34,966 bases of DNA from Spirosoma fluviale (lineage in GTDB: Bacteria; Bacteroidota; Bacteroidia; Cytophagales; Spirosomataceae). A program made the translations under genes and the position numbers. Shown here piece after piece: positions 8,320 through 15,829 of this stretch (within the stretch, counting starts at the first letter, position 1; the number at the start of each line of letters is the position of its first letter). Where the stretch lies: contig CAMCYZ010000014.1 in the NCBI GenBank assembly GCA_945885545.1, positions 1 through 34,966 of the forward strand, read 5' to 3'. The notes under the pieces are model-generated. The model was not told the DNA's origin. It made no database searches and worked only from the letters and a program-made list of their open reading frames with translations.

Positions 8320-8595
8320 ATGAAAAAGGTAATTTATCTGACTGTAACAATTTTGTTTTTTCTTTCAGTTGAGAGTTTTGGGCAATGTGCCATGTGCAGA
8401 GCCACAGTACAAAGTAACCTCAGCGAAGGCAGGGGAGTAATTGGTACGGGATTAAATTTTGGAATATTATATCTCCTGTCTGCACCTTATTTGTTAGTGG
8501 GTGGTTTGATATTTTTCTGGTTTAGAATTGGTAAAAAGGAGTTGAAAGAGCGACAAGCTCTTGACAAGAGAATGTCAGAAATTTATAATAAGTGA
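8320..8595 (+). CDS. Small membrane protein with exported CxxC motif, last gene of oxidase cluster
   Basis: The protein has 91 residues. An N-terminal signal-like helix (about 3-20) ends in SFGQ. It is followed at once by CAMCRA, a CxxC pair that would lie on the periplasmic face, then a short hydrophilic stretch, a second helix (about 47-68) and a charged cytoplasmic tail (KKELKERQALDKRMSEIYNK). I do not recognise a characterised family. Its position one base after the DUF420 gene and before the cluster's terminator suggests a role in oxidase maturation, for example in thiol or copper handling. That role is inferred only from context and the CxxC. Confidence 0.75.
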   Translation: MKKVIYLTVTILFFLSVESFGQCAMCRATVQSNLSEGRGVIGTGLNFGILYLLSAPYLLVGGLIFFWFRIGKKELKERQALDKRMSEIYNK

Positions 8596-8617
8596 CTTTC
8601 TAGTTGATAACGCTATT

Positions 8618-8650
8618 AAAAGATGTTGGGCTTGCTCAACATCTTTTTTT
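8618..8650 (+). terminator. Intrinsic terminator ending the oxidase cluster
   Basis: A stem of 8618-8628 (AAAAGATGTTG) with 8637-8647 is extended by a G-T and a G-C pair around a CTTG loop, and is followed by T to 8651. It lies 22 bases after the stop of the CxxC protein gene. Confidence 0.88.
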
Positions 8651-8751
8651 TGGTCAATTTTCTCCGTTGTTTTCTGTCTTTTATAACTTTATAGTGATTT
8701 GTTAAAAAAAAATATTAATTTTAAAAATCATTATTTGCATTTGTGCGAGTA

Positions 8752-8788
8752 GAAATAGGATTCTATTATTGTTTAGAATTTTAATTTC
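8752..8788 (+). promoter_or_regulatory. Nested inverted repeat upstream of the sugar operon
   Basis: Two nested arms are present: GAAAT (8752-8756) with ATTTC (8784-8788), and ATTCTA (8760-8765) with TAGAAT (8774-8779), with an 8-base centre. It ends 29 bases before the GTG start of the first operon gene. It could be an operator or a leader hairpin. The surrounding 167 bases are very AT-rich and show no exact TAnnTTTG box. AT-rich inverted repeats also occur by chance. Confidence 0.35.
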
Positions 8789-8817
8789 AGAAAAAATTCA
8801 ACCTTAAAATTATTACA

Positions 8818-9522
8818 GTGAAACCAATCGTTCAAATTTCACTTGACCTTACCAACATCGATGAGGCCTTAGAAACCGCTGCCATGGCTTTAAGAGCTGG
8901 TGTGGATTGGTTAGAGGCGGGCACTCCACTTATCTTAGCGGAAGGTCTTCATGGTGTAAGAAAACTCCGTGAGGCTTTTCCTAATATTCCAATTGTTGCT
9001 GATCTTAAAACCATGGATGGGGGCTATCTGGAGGCTGAAATGATGGCCAAGGCGGGTGCTACGCATGTGGTGGTGATGGCTCGTGCACACGAGGAAACCA
9101 TAAAGGTGGTGGTTCAGGCAGGGAAGGATTATGGTGTAAAAGTAATGGGCGACAATTTGGGCTGCCCTGATATGGTTGCTGGTGCAAAATGGCTGGAAGA
9201 TTTGGGCTGTGATTATGTGATTCACCATATTGGTTATGACGAGAGGAGAGGAATTGCGGCTCAGGGTAAAAGAATGCCTAGTCCGATGGATCAATTGAAG
9301 GAAGTTGTAGATACGGTTCGTATCCCTGTTCAAGCTGTTGGTGGCTTGACGCTGGAGCAAGCTATTTCCTGTCCTGCTTATGGGGCACCTTTGGTGGTAT
9401 TAGGAGCACCCCTGACGATTGACGCCGACTCCTTTAAAACGGCTGATGGAGATTTAGAAAGTTCCCTAAGGTTAATTTGTGATAAAATACATGCCTACGG
9501 TGATATAAAATTGAAACAATAA
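8818..9522 (+). CDS. HPS/KGPDC-like (OMP decarboxylase superfamily) sugar-phosphate decarboxylase or aldolase
   Basis: The 234-residue TIM barrel carries the superfamily residues: D10 (VQISLD), E33 (WLEAGT) and the D62-x-K64-x-x-D67 motif in VADLKTMDGG. H136 matches the catalytic His of 3-keto-L-gulonate-6-phosphate decarboxylase (KGPDC). The KGPDC Arg three residues later is Gly here, and the phosphate loop reads VVLGAPLT rather than a GR-containing form. In both it resembles hexulose-6-phosphate synthase (HPS). The DNA gives no isomerase partner (PHI) and no kinase. GTG at 8818 is the start; it places the first strand at residues 3-9. The stop overlaps the next ATG by one base. Substrate and direction of reaction are unknown. 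Confidence 0.85.
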   Translation: MKPIVQISLDLTNIDEALETAAMALRAGVDWLEAGTPLILAEGLHGVRKLREAFPNIPIVADLKTMDGGYLEAEMMAKAGATHVVVMARAHEETIKVVVQAGKDYGVKVMGDNLGCPDMVAGAKWLEDLGCDYVIHHIGYDERRGIAAQGKRMPSPMDQLKEVVDTVRIPVQAVGGLTLEQAISCPAYGAPLVVLGAPLTIDADSFKTADGDLESSLRLICDKIHAYGDIKLKQ

Positions 9523-10547
9523 TGAAAAATGCTGCAGTTGTAAATTTTTCCGTTGAAAAAGGAAGTGTTGAAATTAGAGAAATAGATAGACCAGTGATTG
9601 GCGACGACGATGTGTTGCTTCAAGTGGCCAATGTAGGTGTTTGTGGGAGTGATTTGCACCAATGGACATCAGATCATAGCTGGCCTGTGAATTATCCTGT
9701 CGTACTAGGTCATGAGTTTGCAGGCAATATTGTAGAACTTGGCAAGAATGTAAATAATTGGAAGGAAGGGGACAGAGTTGTAAGTGAAACGGCTGCTATC
9801 ATAAACCCTTATAGCCCAATGTCGAGGCAAGGGCTTTATAACCTTGATCCTTCAAGAAAAGGTTTTGGATACGGTGTCGATGGTGCTATGACCAAATACG
9901 TAAAAGTACCAACTAGAATACTTCATAAAGTTCCCGATGTTTTAGCCTTTGAAGAAGCTTGTCTTACTGAACCATGCTCTGTTGCCTACAATGCTGTTGT
10001 GGTAAATTCAAACATCCGGCCTGGAGACAGAGTAATTGTCTTGGGGCCTGGAACCATTGGAATTTTATGTGCCGCTATGGCTCGTCTTTGCGGAGCACAA
10101 GTGGCTGTGGTGGGCTTAGAAAGCGATAGGTCACGCTTAGAAATAGCCAAAAAGTATGGATGTGAGGGAATTGTTGGCGACGCATCAGAATGGGCTTTTC
10201 GTCAGGATGGACTTGGTGCTGATACCATAATAGACGCGACCGGTGCAAGTATAACTTTAAAGATGGCTTTAGAATTAGTAAGACCCAATGGTCAGATTAC
10301 TAAAGTGGGCTGGGGACCACAACCTTTGGGTTTTTCTCTTGATCCTTTGGTACAAAAGAATGTCCGTCTTCAAGGTAGTTTCAGTCACAACTGGCCAATA
10401 TGGGAAAAGGTTATCTCACTTTTGAGCAGTGGACAGTTAGCTGTTAAGCCGATTATTGGTGGTGTCTGGGCCATAACTGATTGGCACGAAGCTTTTCATC
10501 TAATGCATACAGGGAAAGTTGTTAAAAGTGTTCTAAAACCCGATTGA
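9522..10547 (+). CDS. Zinc-dependent medium-chain alcohol/polyol dehydrogenase
   Basis: The 341-residue MDR protein has a catalytic zinc site with C41 (GVCGSD), H64 and E65 (GHEFAG) and E150 (LTEPCSVAYN). Its Rossmann motif is G175-P-G-T-I-G180, with an acidic residue (E200) after the second strand that favours NAD over NADP. The family is that of sorbitol, threonine and galactitol dehydrogenases, so the likely job is oxidation of a secondary alcohol of a sugar or sugar acid to a ketone. The lobe that usually holds four structural-zinc cysteines (about 91-115) has none. It is translationally coupled to the preceding decarboxylase gene (TAATG). Confidence 0.9.
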   Translation: MKNAAVVNFSVEKGSVEIREIDRPVIGDDDVLLQVANVGVCGSDLHQWTSDHSWPVNYPVVLGHEFAGNIVELGKNVNNWKEGDRVVSETAAIINPYSPMSRQGLYNLDPSRKGFGYGVDGAMTKYVKVPTRILHKVPDVLAFEEACLTEPCSVAYNAVVVNSNIRPGDRVIVLGPGTIGILCAAMARLCGAQVAVVGLESDRSRLEIAKKYGCEGIVGDASEWAFRQDGLGADTIIDATGASITLKMALELVRPNGQITKVGWGPQPLGFSLDPLVQKNVRLQGSFSHNWPIWEKVISLLSSGQLAVKPIIGGVWAITDWHEAFHLMHTGKVVKSVLKPD

Positions 10548-10548
10548 A

Positions 10549-11340
10549 ATGTTGCTATCAGGAAAAGTAATCATAATAACTGGGGCTTGTACAGGCATAG
10601 GCAAGGCAATTTCTATTAAGTGTGTTGAGGAAGGTGCCAAAGTAGTTATAAACGGCTTAGAGGAGGATTTAGGCATAGCGTTGATTGGTTTTTTGGGGGA
10701 GGCAAATGCTCATTTGGTTATTGGTGATGTTACAGAAAGTCATTTACCCCATTTGCTTGTTGAAATGGCCATAAAGACTTTCGGGAAGTTGAGTGCCGTT
10801 GTAAATAATGCTGCTTTTATAGCTACTTCAGACATTGATGATACAGAAATTGCCTTTTTCGAAAAAATGTTTAAAGTAAATACCATAGCCCCTTTTGCCC
10901 TAATTCAAGCTGGAACTAAGGAATTGTCTGAAAATGCTGGATGTGTGCTCAACATAGGTTCCATAAATGCCTGGGGGGGTGAGCCTCACCTTTTGGCTTA
11001 TTCTGTTTCCAAAGGTGCTTTGATGACCCTTACAAGAAATTTGGGTGATTCTTTGTTCCGTCAAAGGGGTATTCGGGTCAATCAGATTAATCCGGGCTGG
11101 GTATTAACGGACAAAGAAAAACTTAATAAAAAGGAGCAAGGAATGAAAGAGAATTGGTTCGAAGATATTTCAGGTTTTTTTGCTCCTTCTGGCCGTATTT
11201 TTAAACCAGAAGAGATTGCCAATATGGCGGCATTCCTATTGAGCGATTATTGTGGGCCCATAAGTAGTCAGGTTTTTGATATGGAGCAGTTTCCTTTAAT
11301 AGGCCGAAATATGCCAAAAGATATAGTTATTACCAATTAA
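10549..11340 (+). CDS. Short-chain dehydrogenase/reductase (SDR)
   Basis: This is a classical SDR of 263 residues: the cofactor motif is TGACTGIG (11-18), the NNA motif is at 86-88, N111 follows, and the catalytic S138, Y151 and K155 are all present (YSVSK). No basic residue stands out after the second strand (VVINGLEED), so NAD is a fair guess. It lies one base after the MDR gene and 14 bases before the TIM-barrel gene. In context it is a second oxidoreductase acting on the same carbohydrate route. The substrate cannot be named. Confidence 0.9.
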   Translation: MLLSGKVIIITGACTGIGKAISIKCVEEGAKVVINGLEEDLGIALIGFLGEANAHLVIGDVTESHLPHLLVEMAIKTFGKLSAVVNNAAFIATSDIDDTEIAFFEKMFKVNTIAPFALIQAGTKELSENAGCVLNIGSINAWGGEPHLLAYSVSKGALMTLTRNLGDSLFRQRGIRVNQINPGWVLTDKEKLNKKEQGMKENWFEDISGFFAPSGRIFKPEEIANMAAFLLSDYCGPISSQVFDMEQFPLIGRNMPKDIVITN

Positions 11341-11354
11341 ATATGATTTAGACA

Positions 11355-12239
11355 ATGCCTAAGTTAGCCGCATTTCCCAAAGCTTTTATGCAAGAATTGT
11401 GTAAAACTGGTACGATGAAGGTGTCAGAGTGGATAGAGCTTGCATCGAAATTAGACATTGAAGGGCTGGAGTGGTATGCTGGTTTTTTAGAAATGCAGGA
11501 TATTGAAAATTGGGAAAAGTTTAAGGAAGAAGTAGCTGCAAAAGGTAAGCAAATTCCGATGCTCTGCTGTTCTCCGGACTTTACACATCCAGATCTGGCT
11601 TTTAGACAAAAAGAAATAGAAAAACAGAAAAACTGGATAAGAATGTGCCAAACGCTTGGCGGGAAGTATTGCAGGGTGCTTTCGGGTCAACGTCGACCAG
11701 AACTTACTGTTGAAGAAGGCATTCAATATGCCGTTGAATGTATAGAGGAATGCCTACCTTTTGCCGCTGAATGCGGAATTACACTAATAATTGAAAATCA
11801 TTATAAGGATGATTTTTGGGAATTTCCTGAATTTGCCCAGAAAATGGATGTATTCTGCGAATTGGTAGGAAGAATAAATCATCCCAGTTTTGGAGTTAAT
11901 TATGACCCAAGTAATACTTTTTTAGCAGGTGAGGACCCTCTTGAGCTTCTTTATAGGGTTTCGCATAGGGTTGTTACCATGCATGCGAGTGATCGATATC
12001 TTATTGAAGGTACCATTGAAGATTTGAGAAAAGAAGAAGGCGGAGCCGTTGGATATGCCAAACGGCTTCGACATGGTGAAATTGGCAAAGGACTAAACGA
12101 TTATGACGCTATTTTTAGTGAGCTAAAAAGGGTTGGTTTCGATGGCTGGATTAGTATAGAAGATGGTGTGGAAGGAATGGAGCAACTAGAAAGAAGTGTT
12201 ACTTTTCTAAAAAAGAAAATTGCGATGTATTGGCCATGA
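11355..12239 (+). CDS. Sugar phosphate isomerase/epimerase family TIM barrel
   Basis: The 294-residue protein belongs to the xylose-isomerase-like (AP endonuclease 2) fold. A four-ligand metal site is visible at E147 (LIIENH), D184 (NYDPSN), H210 (VTMHASD) and E269 (WISIEDG). The loop HGEIGKGLNDYDAIF is typical of epimerases and isomerases such as UlaE, tagatose epimerases and inosose dehydratases. Some relatives instead perform decarboxylation or dehydration, so the reaction is open. It starts 14 bases after the SDR stop and ends the tight block. A decarboxylase plus this fold recalls the UlaD-UlaE pair of ascorbate catabolism. Confidence 0.85.
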   Translation: MPKLAAFPKAFMQELCKTGTMKVSEWIELASKLDIEGLEWYAGFLEMQDIENWEKFKEEVAAKGKQIPMLCCSPDFTHPDLAFRQKEIEKQKNWIRMCQTLGGKYCRVLSGQRRPELTVEEGIQYAVECIEECLPFAAECGITLIIENHYKDDFWEFPEFAQKMDVFCELVGRINHPSFGVNYDPSNTFLAGEDPLELLYRVSHRVVTMHASDRYLIEGTIEDLRKEEGGAVGYAKRLRHGEIGKGLNDYDAIFSELKRVGFDGWISIEDGVEGMEQLERSVTFLKKKIAMYWP

Positions 12240-12362
12240 AGAATATTTTTTTTGGTCTACTAAATTTTACATATTAGACGGTTTTAAGTTTAAGTTTTCA
12301 TTAATTTTTGTAAATTGTATTTAAAAAGTAGTAATTCAATATTTATTCAATCTTAAAACAAA

Positions 12363-13820
12363 ATGAGCAAAAAAGAAAAAGAAAATTCTCGGCGGTCATT
12401 CATAAAAAATGGAGCTATTGCCTCTTCATTTTTTATAGTGCCTAGAAATGTACTCGGTGGTATTGGTTTTGTTTCGCCAAGTGATCAATTAAATCTTGCG
12501 GCTATTGGAGCGGGAGGAAAGGGTAGGAGCGATATTAAAAATGCTTCAGTTAATGGTCGTGAAAGGGTAACAGCTCTTTGTGATGTTGATTTTTCAGGAT
12601 CTGCTGCCGATACAGTAAAACTGTTTCCAAACGCCAAACGTTTTGCCGATTACCGTGAAATGTTGGATACCATGAAAGACATAGATGCAGTCACTATTTC
12701 AACACCTGACCATGTGCATGGTCCAGCTGCGAAATATGCCATGGAAAGAGGCAAACACGTGTATGTTCAAAAGCCAATGACTCATAATATTCGCGAGGCT
12801 AGATTGCTCACCGAAATGGCCAGGAAGTATAAGATAGTGAGTCAAATGGGTAATCAAGGGGCATCAAATCCATTGTTGAAGACTGTTCAGATGTGGGTGG
12901 ACTCTGGCAAATTGGGTAAAATTGGTAAAGTGCAGATTTGGACAAACCGCCCAGTTTGGCCACAAGGTGGTGCTATGCCAAAACCTGACGATAGCTTAAA
13001 ACCAAAAGATTTGGATTGGGATATGTGGTTAGGGCCTTCGGAATTTAAGCCTTTTACACCCAATATGCACCCATTTAACTGGCGTGGTTGGTGGGATTAT
13101 GGCACAGGGGCATTGGGAGATGTAGGTTGTCATTTGATTGATATTCCGTTTCGTACACTAGGCTTAAAATATCCAACCGACGCGGAATGTAGTGTAGCCT
13201 CGGTTTATACCAAAATGTGGAACGCAGACTATAATCCTGAAGGTTGTCCTGCTTCGTCTTTTATCACTTTGCATTTTGGCGAGACACTAAAAAGTAAATC
13301 GAAAATAGAAATGACTTGGAGTGATGGTGGCATCAGACCTTCTCATCCAGACATTATTCCGGCAAATGAAGATATTGGTGGTACAAATAGTGCTAACGGT
13401 GTAATGATTATTGGCGAGAAGGGTATAATAACCACGAACATCAACGATAGCTCTCCTATGATGCCAAAGTTGTTTTTGAATGATGGAACCAGGGAATTAG
13501 GTCCAGATTTACCGAAAAATATGGAGTCAGAGTATGGTCACCAGCGACTTTGGGTAGACGCTTGTAAGGCTGGCTTTAAGAGCAAGGAACACCTGGGCTT
13601 GACTTCGTCTTTTGATTATGCTGGTCCTATGACGGAGACTGTTTTAATGGGTAACTTGGCCATCAGAAGTTATATGCTGAGACGTGAGGACAGCAAAGGT
13701 AAAATGGAGTTCTTCGCTCGTAAGAAATTGCTTTGGGATGGTGAAAACATGAGAATCACAAATCTTGAGGAAGCCAATCAATTTGTTGGTCGTACTTACC
13801 GCAAAGGTTGGGAAGTATAG
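12363..13820 (+). CDS. Tat-exported Gfo/Idh/MocA family oxidoreductase
   Basis: The 485-residue protein starts with a twin-arginine signal (S9-R-R-S-F-I-K15) and a hydrophobic stretch to about residue 33, so it should be exported folded with its cofactor. The nucleotide motif is GAGGKG (49-54). The usual EKP is QKP here with the lysine kept (K137), and the catalytic D253 and H257 lie in GDVGCHLIDIPF. Such exported members are common in Bacteroidota and often act on free sugars or glycosides, by a retained NAD. It is 123 bases downstream of the TIM-barrel gene and may have its own promoter; I saw no clear one. Confidence 0.9.
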   Translation: MSKKEKENSRRSFIKNGAIASSFFIVPRNVLGGIGFVSPSDQLNLAAIGAGGKGRSDIKNASVNGRERVTALCDVDFSGSAADTVKLFPNAKRFADYREMLDTMKDIDAVTISTPDHVHGPAAKYAMERGKHVYVQKPMTHNIREARLLTEMARKYKIVSQMGNQGASNPLLKTVQMWVDSGKLGKIGKVQIWTNRPVWPQGGAMPKPDDSLKPKDLDWDMWLGPSEFKPFTPNMHPFNWRGWWDYGTGALGDVGCHLIDIPFRTLGLKYPTDAECSVASVYTKMWNADYNPEGCPASSFITLHFGETLKSKSKIEMTWSDGGIRPSHPDIIPANEDIGGTNSANGVMIIGEKGIITTNINDSSPMMPKLFLNDGTRELGPDLPKNMESEYGHQRLWVDACKAGFKSKEHLGLTSSFDYAGPMTETVLMGNLAIRSYMLRREDSKGKMEFFARKKLLWDGENMRITNLEEANQFVGRTYRKGWEV

Positions 13821-13846
13821 AAAGTAGCAAAATTTGTAATTTGGAG

Positions 13847-13884
13847 AAGGCATTATAAAGAAATTTAGAATGCCTTTTCTTTTT
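13847..13884 (+). terminator. Terminator after the Gfo/Idh/MocA gene
   Basis: AAGGCATT (13847-13854) pairs with AATGCCTT (13869-13876) across a 14-base loop, followed by TTCTTTTT. It starts 27 bases after the stop codon. Confidence 0.7.
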
Positions 13885-13921
13885 GGTAATATTAACAGAA
13901 GATAGGCCTAAATGTTAGGCA

Positions 13922-13950
13922 TAAAAAAAGCGACCCGAAAGTCGCTTTTA
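13922..13950 (-). terminator. Terminator of the OmpA-like gene (works from the minus strand)
   Basis: AAAAGCGAC (13926-13934) pairs perfectly with GTCGCTTTT (13941-13949) around the loop CCGAAA. On the minus strand the hairpin is followed by a run of seven T. It lies about 20 bases after the minus-strand stop and could also act on plus-strand transcripts. Confidence 0.85.
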
Positions 13951-13968
13951 TTTATCAATTAGATATCA

Positions 13969-15690
13969 TTATTTCAACAAGAATTCTGTTCTAGAGCCAG
14001 ATTTTGCTCCAGTTGCGTTCGTGTAAAATGTATTTGGGTCTTCGTCACCAAATCCATCAAAGGACATTCTAGCTTTAGATACACATTTCTTATTCATGAA
14101 ATAAGAATAAATAGCAGATGCTCTTAGCTTAGCCAGTCTTACATTTTGAGAACCAGTTCCACCATCATTGTAAGTATTAATGGTTAAATTAGCATCTTTA
14201 CATCTTACAAGAACATCACATACTCTTTGTAAAGATTTGTAAGAAGAGGGCTTCAATTTATTAGTACCAGGGTAGAATTCAATTCCTTGAGCTGCGAAAC
14301 TCAACTGCTCCAGTTCGTTGGCTGTTATTATACAACCACTAGCAGACTTGTACCCTTTCATAGGAGCAACACCATTTACATAACCTTCTGGACAGCCTTG
14401 GTTACTCATCAAACCAGGAACAGATGGGCATAAATCTTTATTGTCAGGCACGCCATCACCATCGCTATCAGGACATCCGTTTGCTGAAGCTAAACCTTTT
14501 ACATTTATACAATCATCGTTTGTATCCGCTACTCCGTCGCCATCTGTGTCAGGACAACCGTTAAGAGAAGCAGGACCTGCGGAATTAGGACAAGCATCGT
14601 CTTTGTCTCCTATACCATCACCATCAGTATCAGGACAACCTTTTAGCTCTTTCACTCCAGCAATATCTGGACAAGCATCATCTTTGTCAGCAACACCGTC
14701 AAAGTCTTTGTCAGGACATCCTTTTAGGTAAGCTGGACCAACAAGAGTTGGACAAGCATCATCTTTGTCAGCAATACCATCACCATCGCTATCTGGACAG
14801 CCTTTTAGACCAATTGGACCTGCAACAGTTGGGCATTCGTCGTCTTTATCTGGCACACCGTCAACGTCTGTATCAGGACAACCTTGGAATTTGGGCAAAC
14901 CTGCTTCGTTAACACAAACATCACATTTGTCGACCACACCGTCCTTGTCAGTATCTTTATCTCCAAATCTGTAGGATCCTAAAACGTTGGCTAAAAAATA
15001 ACCGTCTTTTCTATCAGAATTACCGGCAAGGCTTAATCCGTCTAGGTAATCCGAGCTGGAGAATCTGTAGCCAGCTTCAGCACCTAAAGTAAATCTTTTT
15101 GCAATATTATATTTTAGACCCAAACCCACAGGAATAACGGCTGCGATTCTATTTCCAAACTTGGCTGTGTGATCTCGATCAGCTTGTAAATCTCTCGGAA
15201 TAACAGGGAACTGAGCACCAGATTCTTGGTAAATGGTAGGATTGCTGTATGTTGCACCAATACCACCAAAAATATATGGAGTTAGGGTTTTCTTCATAAA
15301 ACCATCGCAAGAGAATTTTCTCTCTTTTAGAGGGTAAAACTCACCAAGTACTGCAGCTTCCACAAAAGGGGTAGATGAAAACCTCAATCTTCTGTAGTCC
15401 CACAACCCATCAGGATTGTCAAGGTCTCTACCAGCTAACCTACCAACAAGAACTTGCGGCCTAAGTGCAAAGTAATCGCTGATGTGTCTTCTGACAAATA
15501 AGCCAAACATCGGATTGTTTTGAGATGTATACGGTTTGCTGCAGTGCATGTCACCAAAGTATTGGTTGACTCCTATAGTAGCTCCAATCTCCCAAGGGTA
15601 AGGTTTGCAAACAGTACAAGAGTCTTGTGCCTTTGTTGTAATGGAGCCAAAAGCAAAGAAAGCTAAGATTAAAAATGTTACCTTCTTCAT
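13969..15690 (-). CDS. OmpA-like outer-membrane protein with thrombospondin type 3 repeats
   Basis: The 573-residue protein has a signal peptide (about 1-21, ending KAQ), a beta-barrel region (about 30-243), seven Asp-rich thrombospondin type 3 repeats (246-434) that should bind calcium, and a C-terminal OmpA-like domain (about 465-573). This architecture links the outer membrane to the cell wall in many Bacteroidota. In the OmpA domain the usual TD of the peptidoglycan site is replaced by Y507-N508-D509, while the following Arg (R523 in LAKLRA) is kept, so wall binding may be altered. The domain also contains extra cysteines. The gene stands alone on the minus strand with its own terminator. 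Confidence 0.9.
   Translation of the reverse strand: MKKVTFLILAFFAFGSITTKAQDSCTVCKPYPWEIGATIGVNQYFGDMHCSKPYTSQNNPMFGLFVRRHISDYFALRPQVLVGRLAGRDLDNPDGLWDYRRLRFSSTPFVEAAVLGEFYPLKERKFSCDGFMKKTLTPYIFGGIGATYSNPTIYQESGAQFPVIPRDLQADRDHTAKFGNRIAAVIPVGLGLKYNIAKRFTLGAEAGYRFSSSDYLDGLSLAGNSDRKDGYFLANVLGSYRFGDKDTDKDGVVDKCDVCVNEAGLPKFQGCPDTDVDGVPDKDDECPTVAGPIGLKGCPDSDGDGIADKDDACPTLVGPAYLKGCPDKDFDGVADKDDACPDIAGVKELKGCPDTDGDGIGDKDDACPNSAGPASLNGCPDTDGDGVADTNDDCINVKGLASANGCPDSDGDGVPDNKDLCPSVPGLMSNQGCPEGYVNGVAPMKGYKSASGCIITANELEQLSFAAQGIEFYPGTNKLKPSSYKSLQRVCDVLVRCKDANLTINTYNDGGTGSQNVRLAKLRASAIYSYFMNKKCVSKARMSFDGFGDEDPNTFYTNATGAKSGSRTEFLLK
14389..14955 (-). repeat. Seven tandem thrombospondin type 3 repeats within the OmpA-like gene
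   Basis: The units are about 27 codons (81 bases), each with the form DxDxDGxxDxxDxCPxxxG...GCP. Residues 246-434 carry seven of them. They diverge at DNA level, so this is an old protein repeat and not a recent tandem duplication. Confidence 0.88.
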
Positions 15691-15775
15691 TTGAATTTAA
15701 GTATTATTGGAAAAATTTTGAATGAATTTAATACAAAAAATATTGCTGAACAATCATTAGATGTATAATAATGTA

Positions 15776-15783
15776 CAAAAATA
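15776..15783 (-). promoter_or_regulatory. Candidate -7 box for the OmpA-like gene
   Basis: The minus strand reads TATTTTTG, an exact match to the Bacteroidota TAnnTTTG box, 85 bases before the ATG. No TTTG was found at the proper upstream distance, so this is tentative. Confidence 0.3.
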
Positions 15784-15792
15784 TGATAAATT

Positions 15793-15823
15793 AGAATTAA
15801 ATAAAACATTTAAGGGTTTTATT
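15793..15823 (-). terminator. Weak hairpin after oligopeptidase B gene
   Basis: AATAAAAC (15800-15807) pairs with GTTTTATT (15816-15823) across an 8-base loop. On the minus strand it lies just past the stop codon and is followed by a T-rich stretch. With one G-C pair it is weak. Confidence 0.4.
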
Positions 15824-15829
15824 AAAATT

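Noticed and set aside
8935-9360. Minus-strand frame of 141 codons opposite the decarboxylase gene
   Set aside because: The plus-strand frame has full catalytic residues and is translationally coupled to the next gene; the antisense protein is His-rich without family features.
14389-14955. Regularly spaced repeats that might suggest a CRISPR array
   Set aside because: The period is 81 bases, in frame, with conserved codons for DxDxDG; it is a protein repeat, not identical repeats with unique spacers.
14441-14974. Plus-strand open frames with Ser/Pro-rich repeats opposite the OmpA-like gene
   Set aside because: They mirror the Asp-rich thrombospondin type 3 repeats of the minus-strand gene and have no start context or family features.
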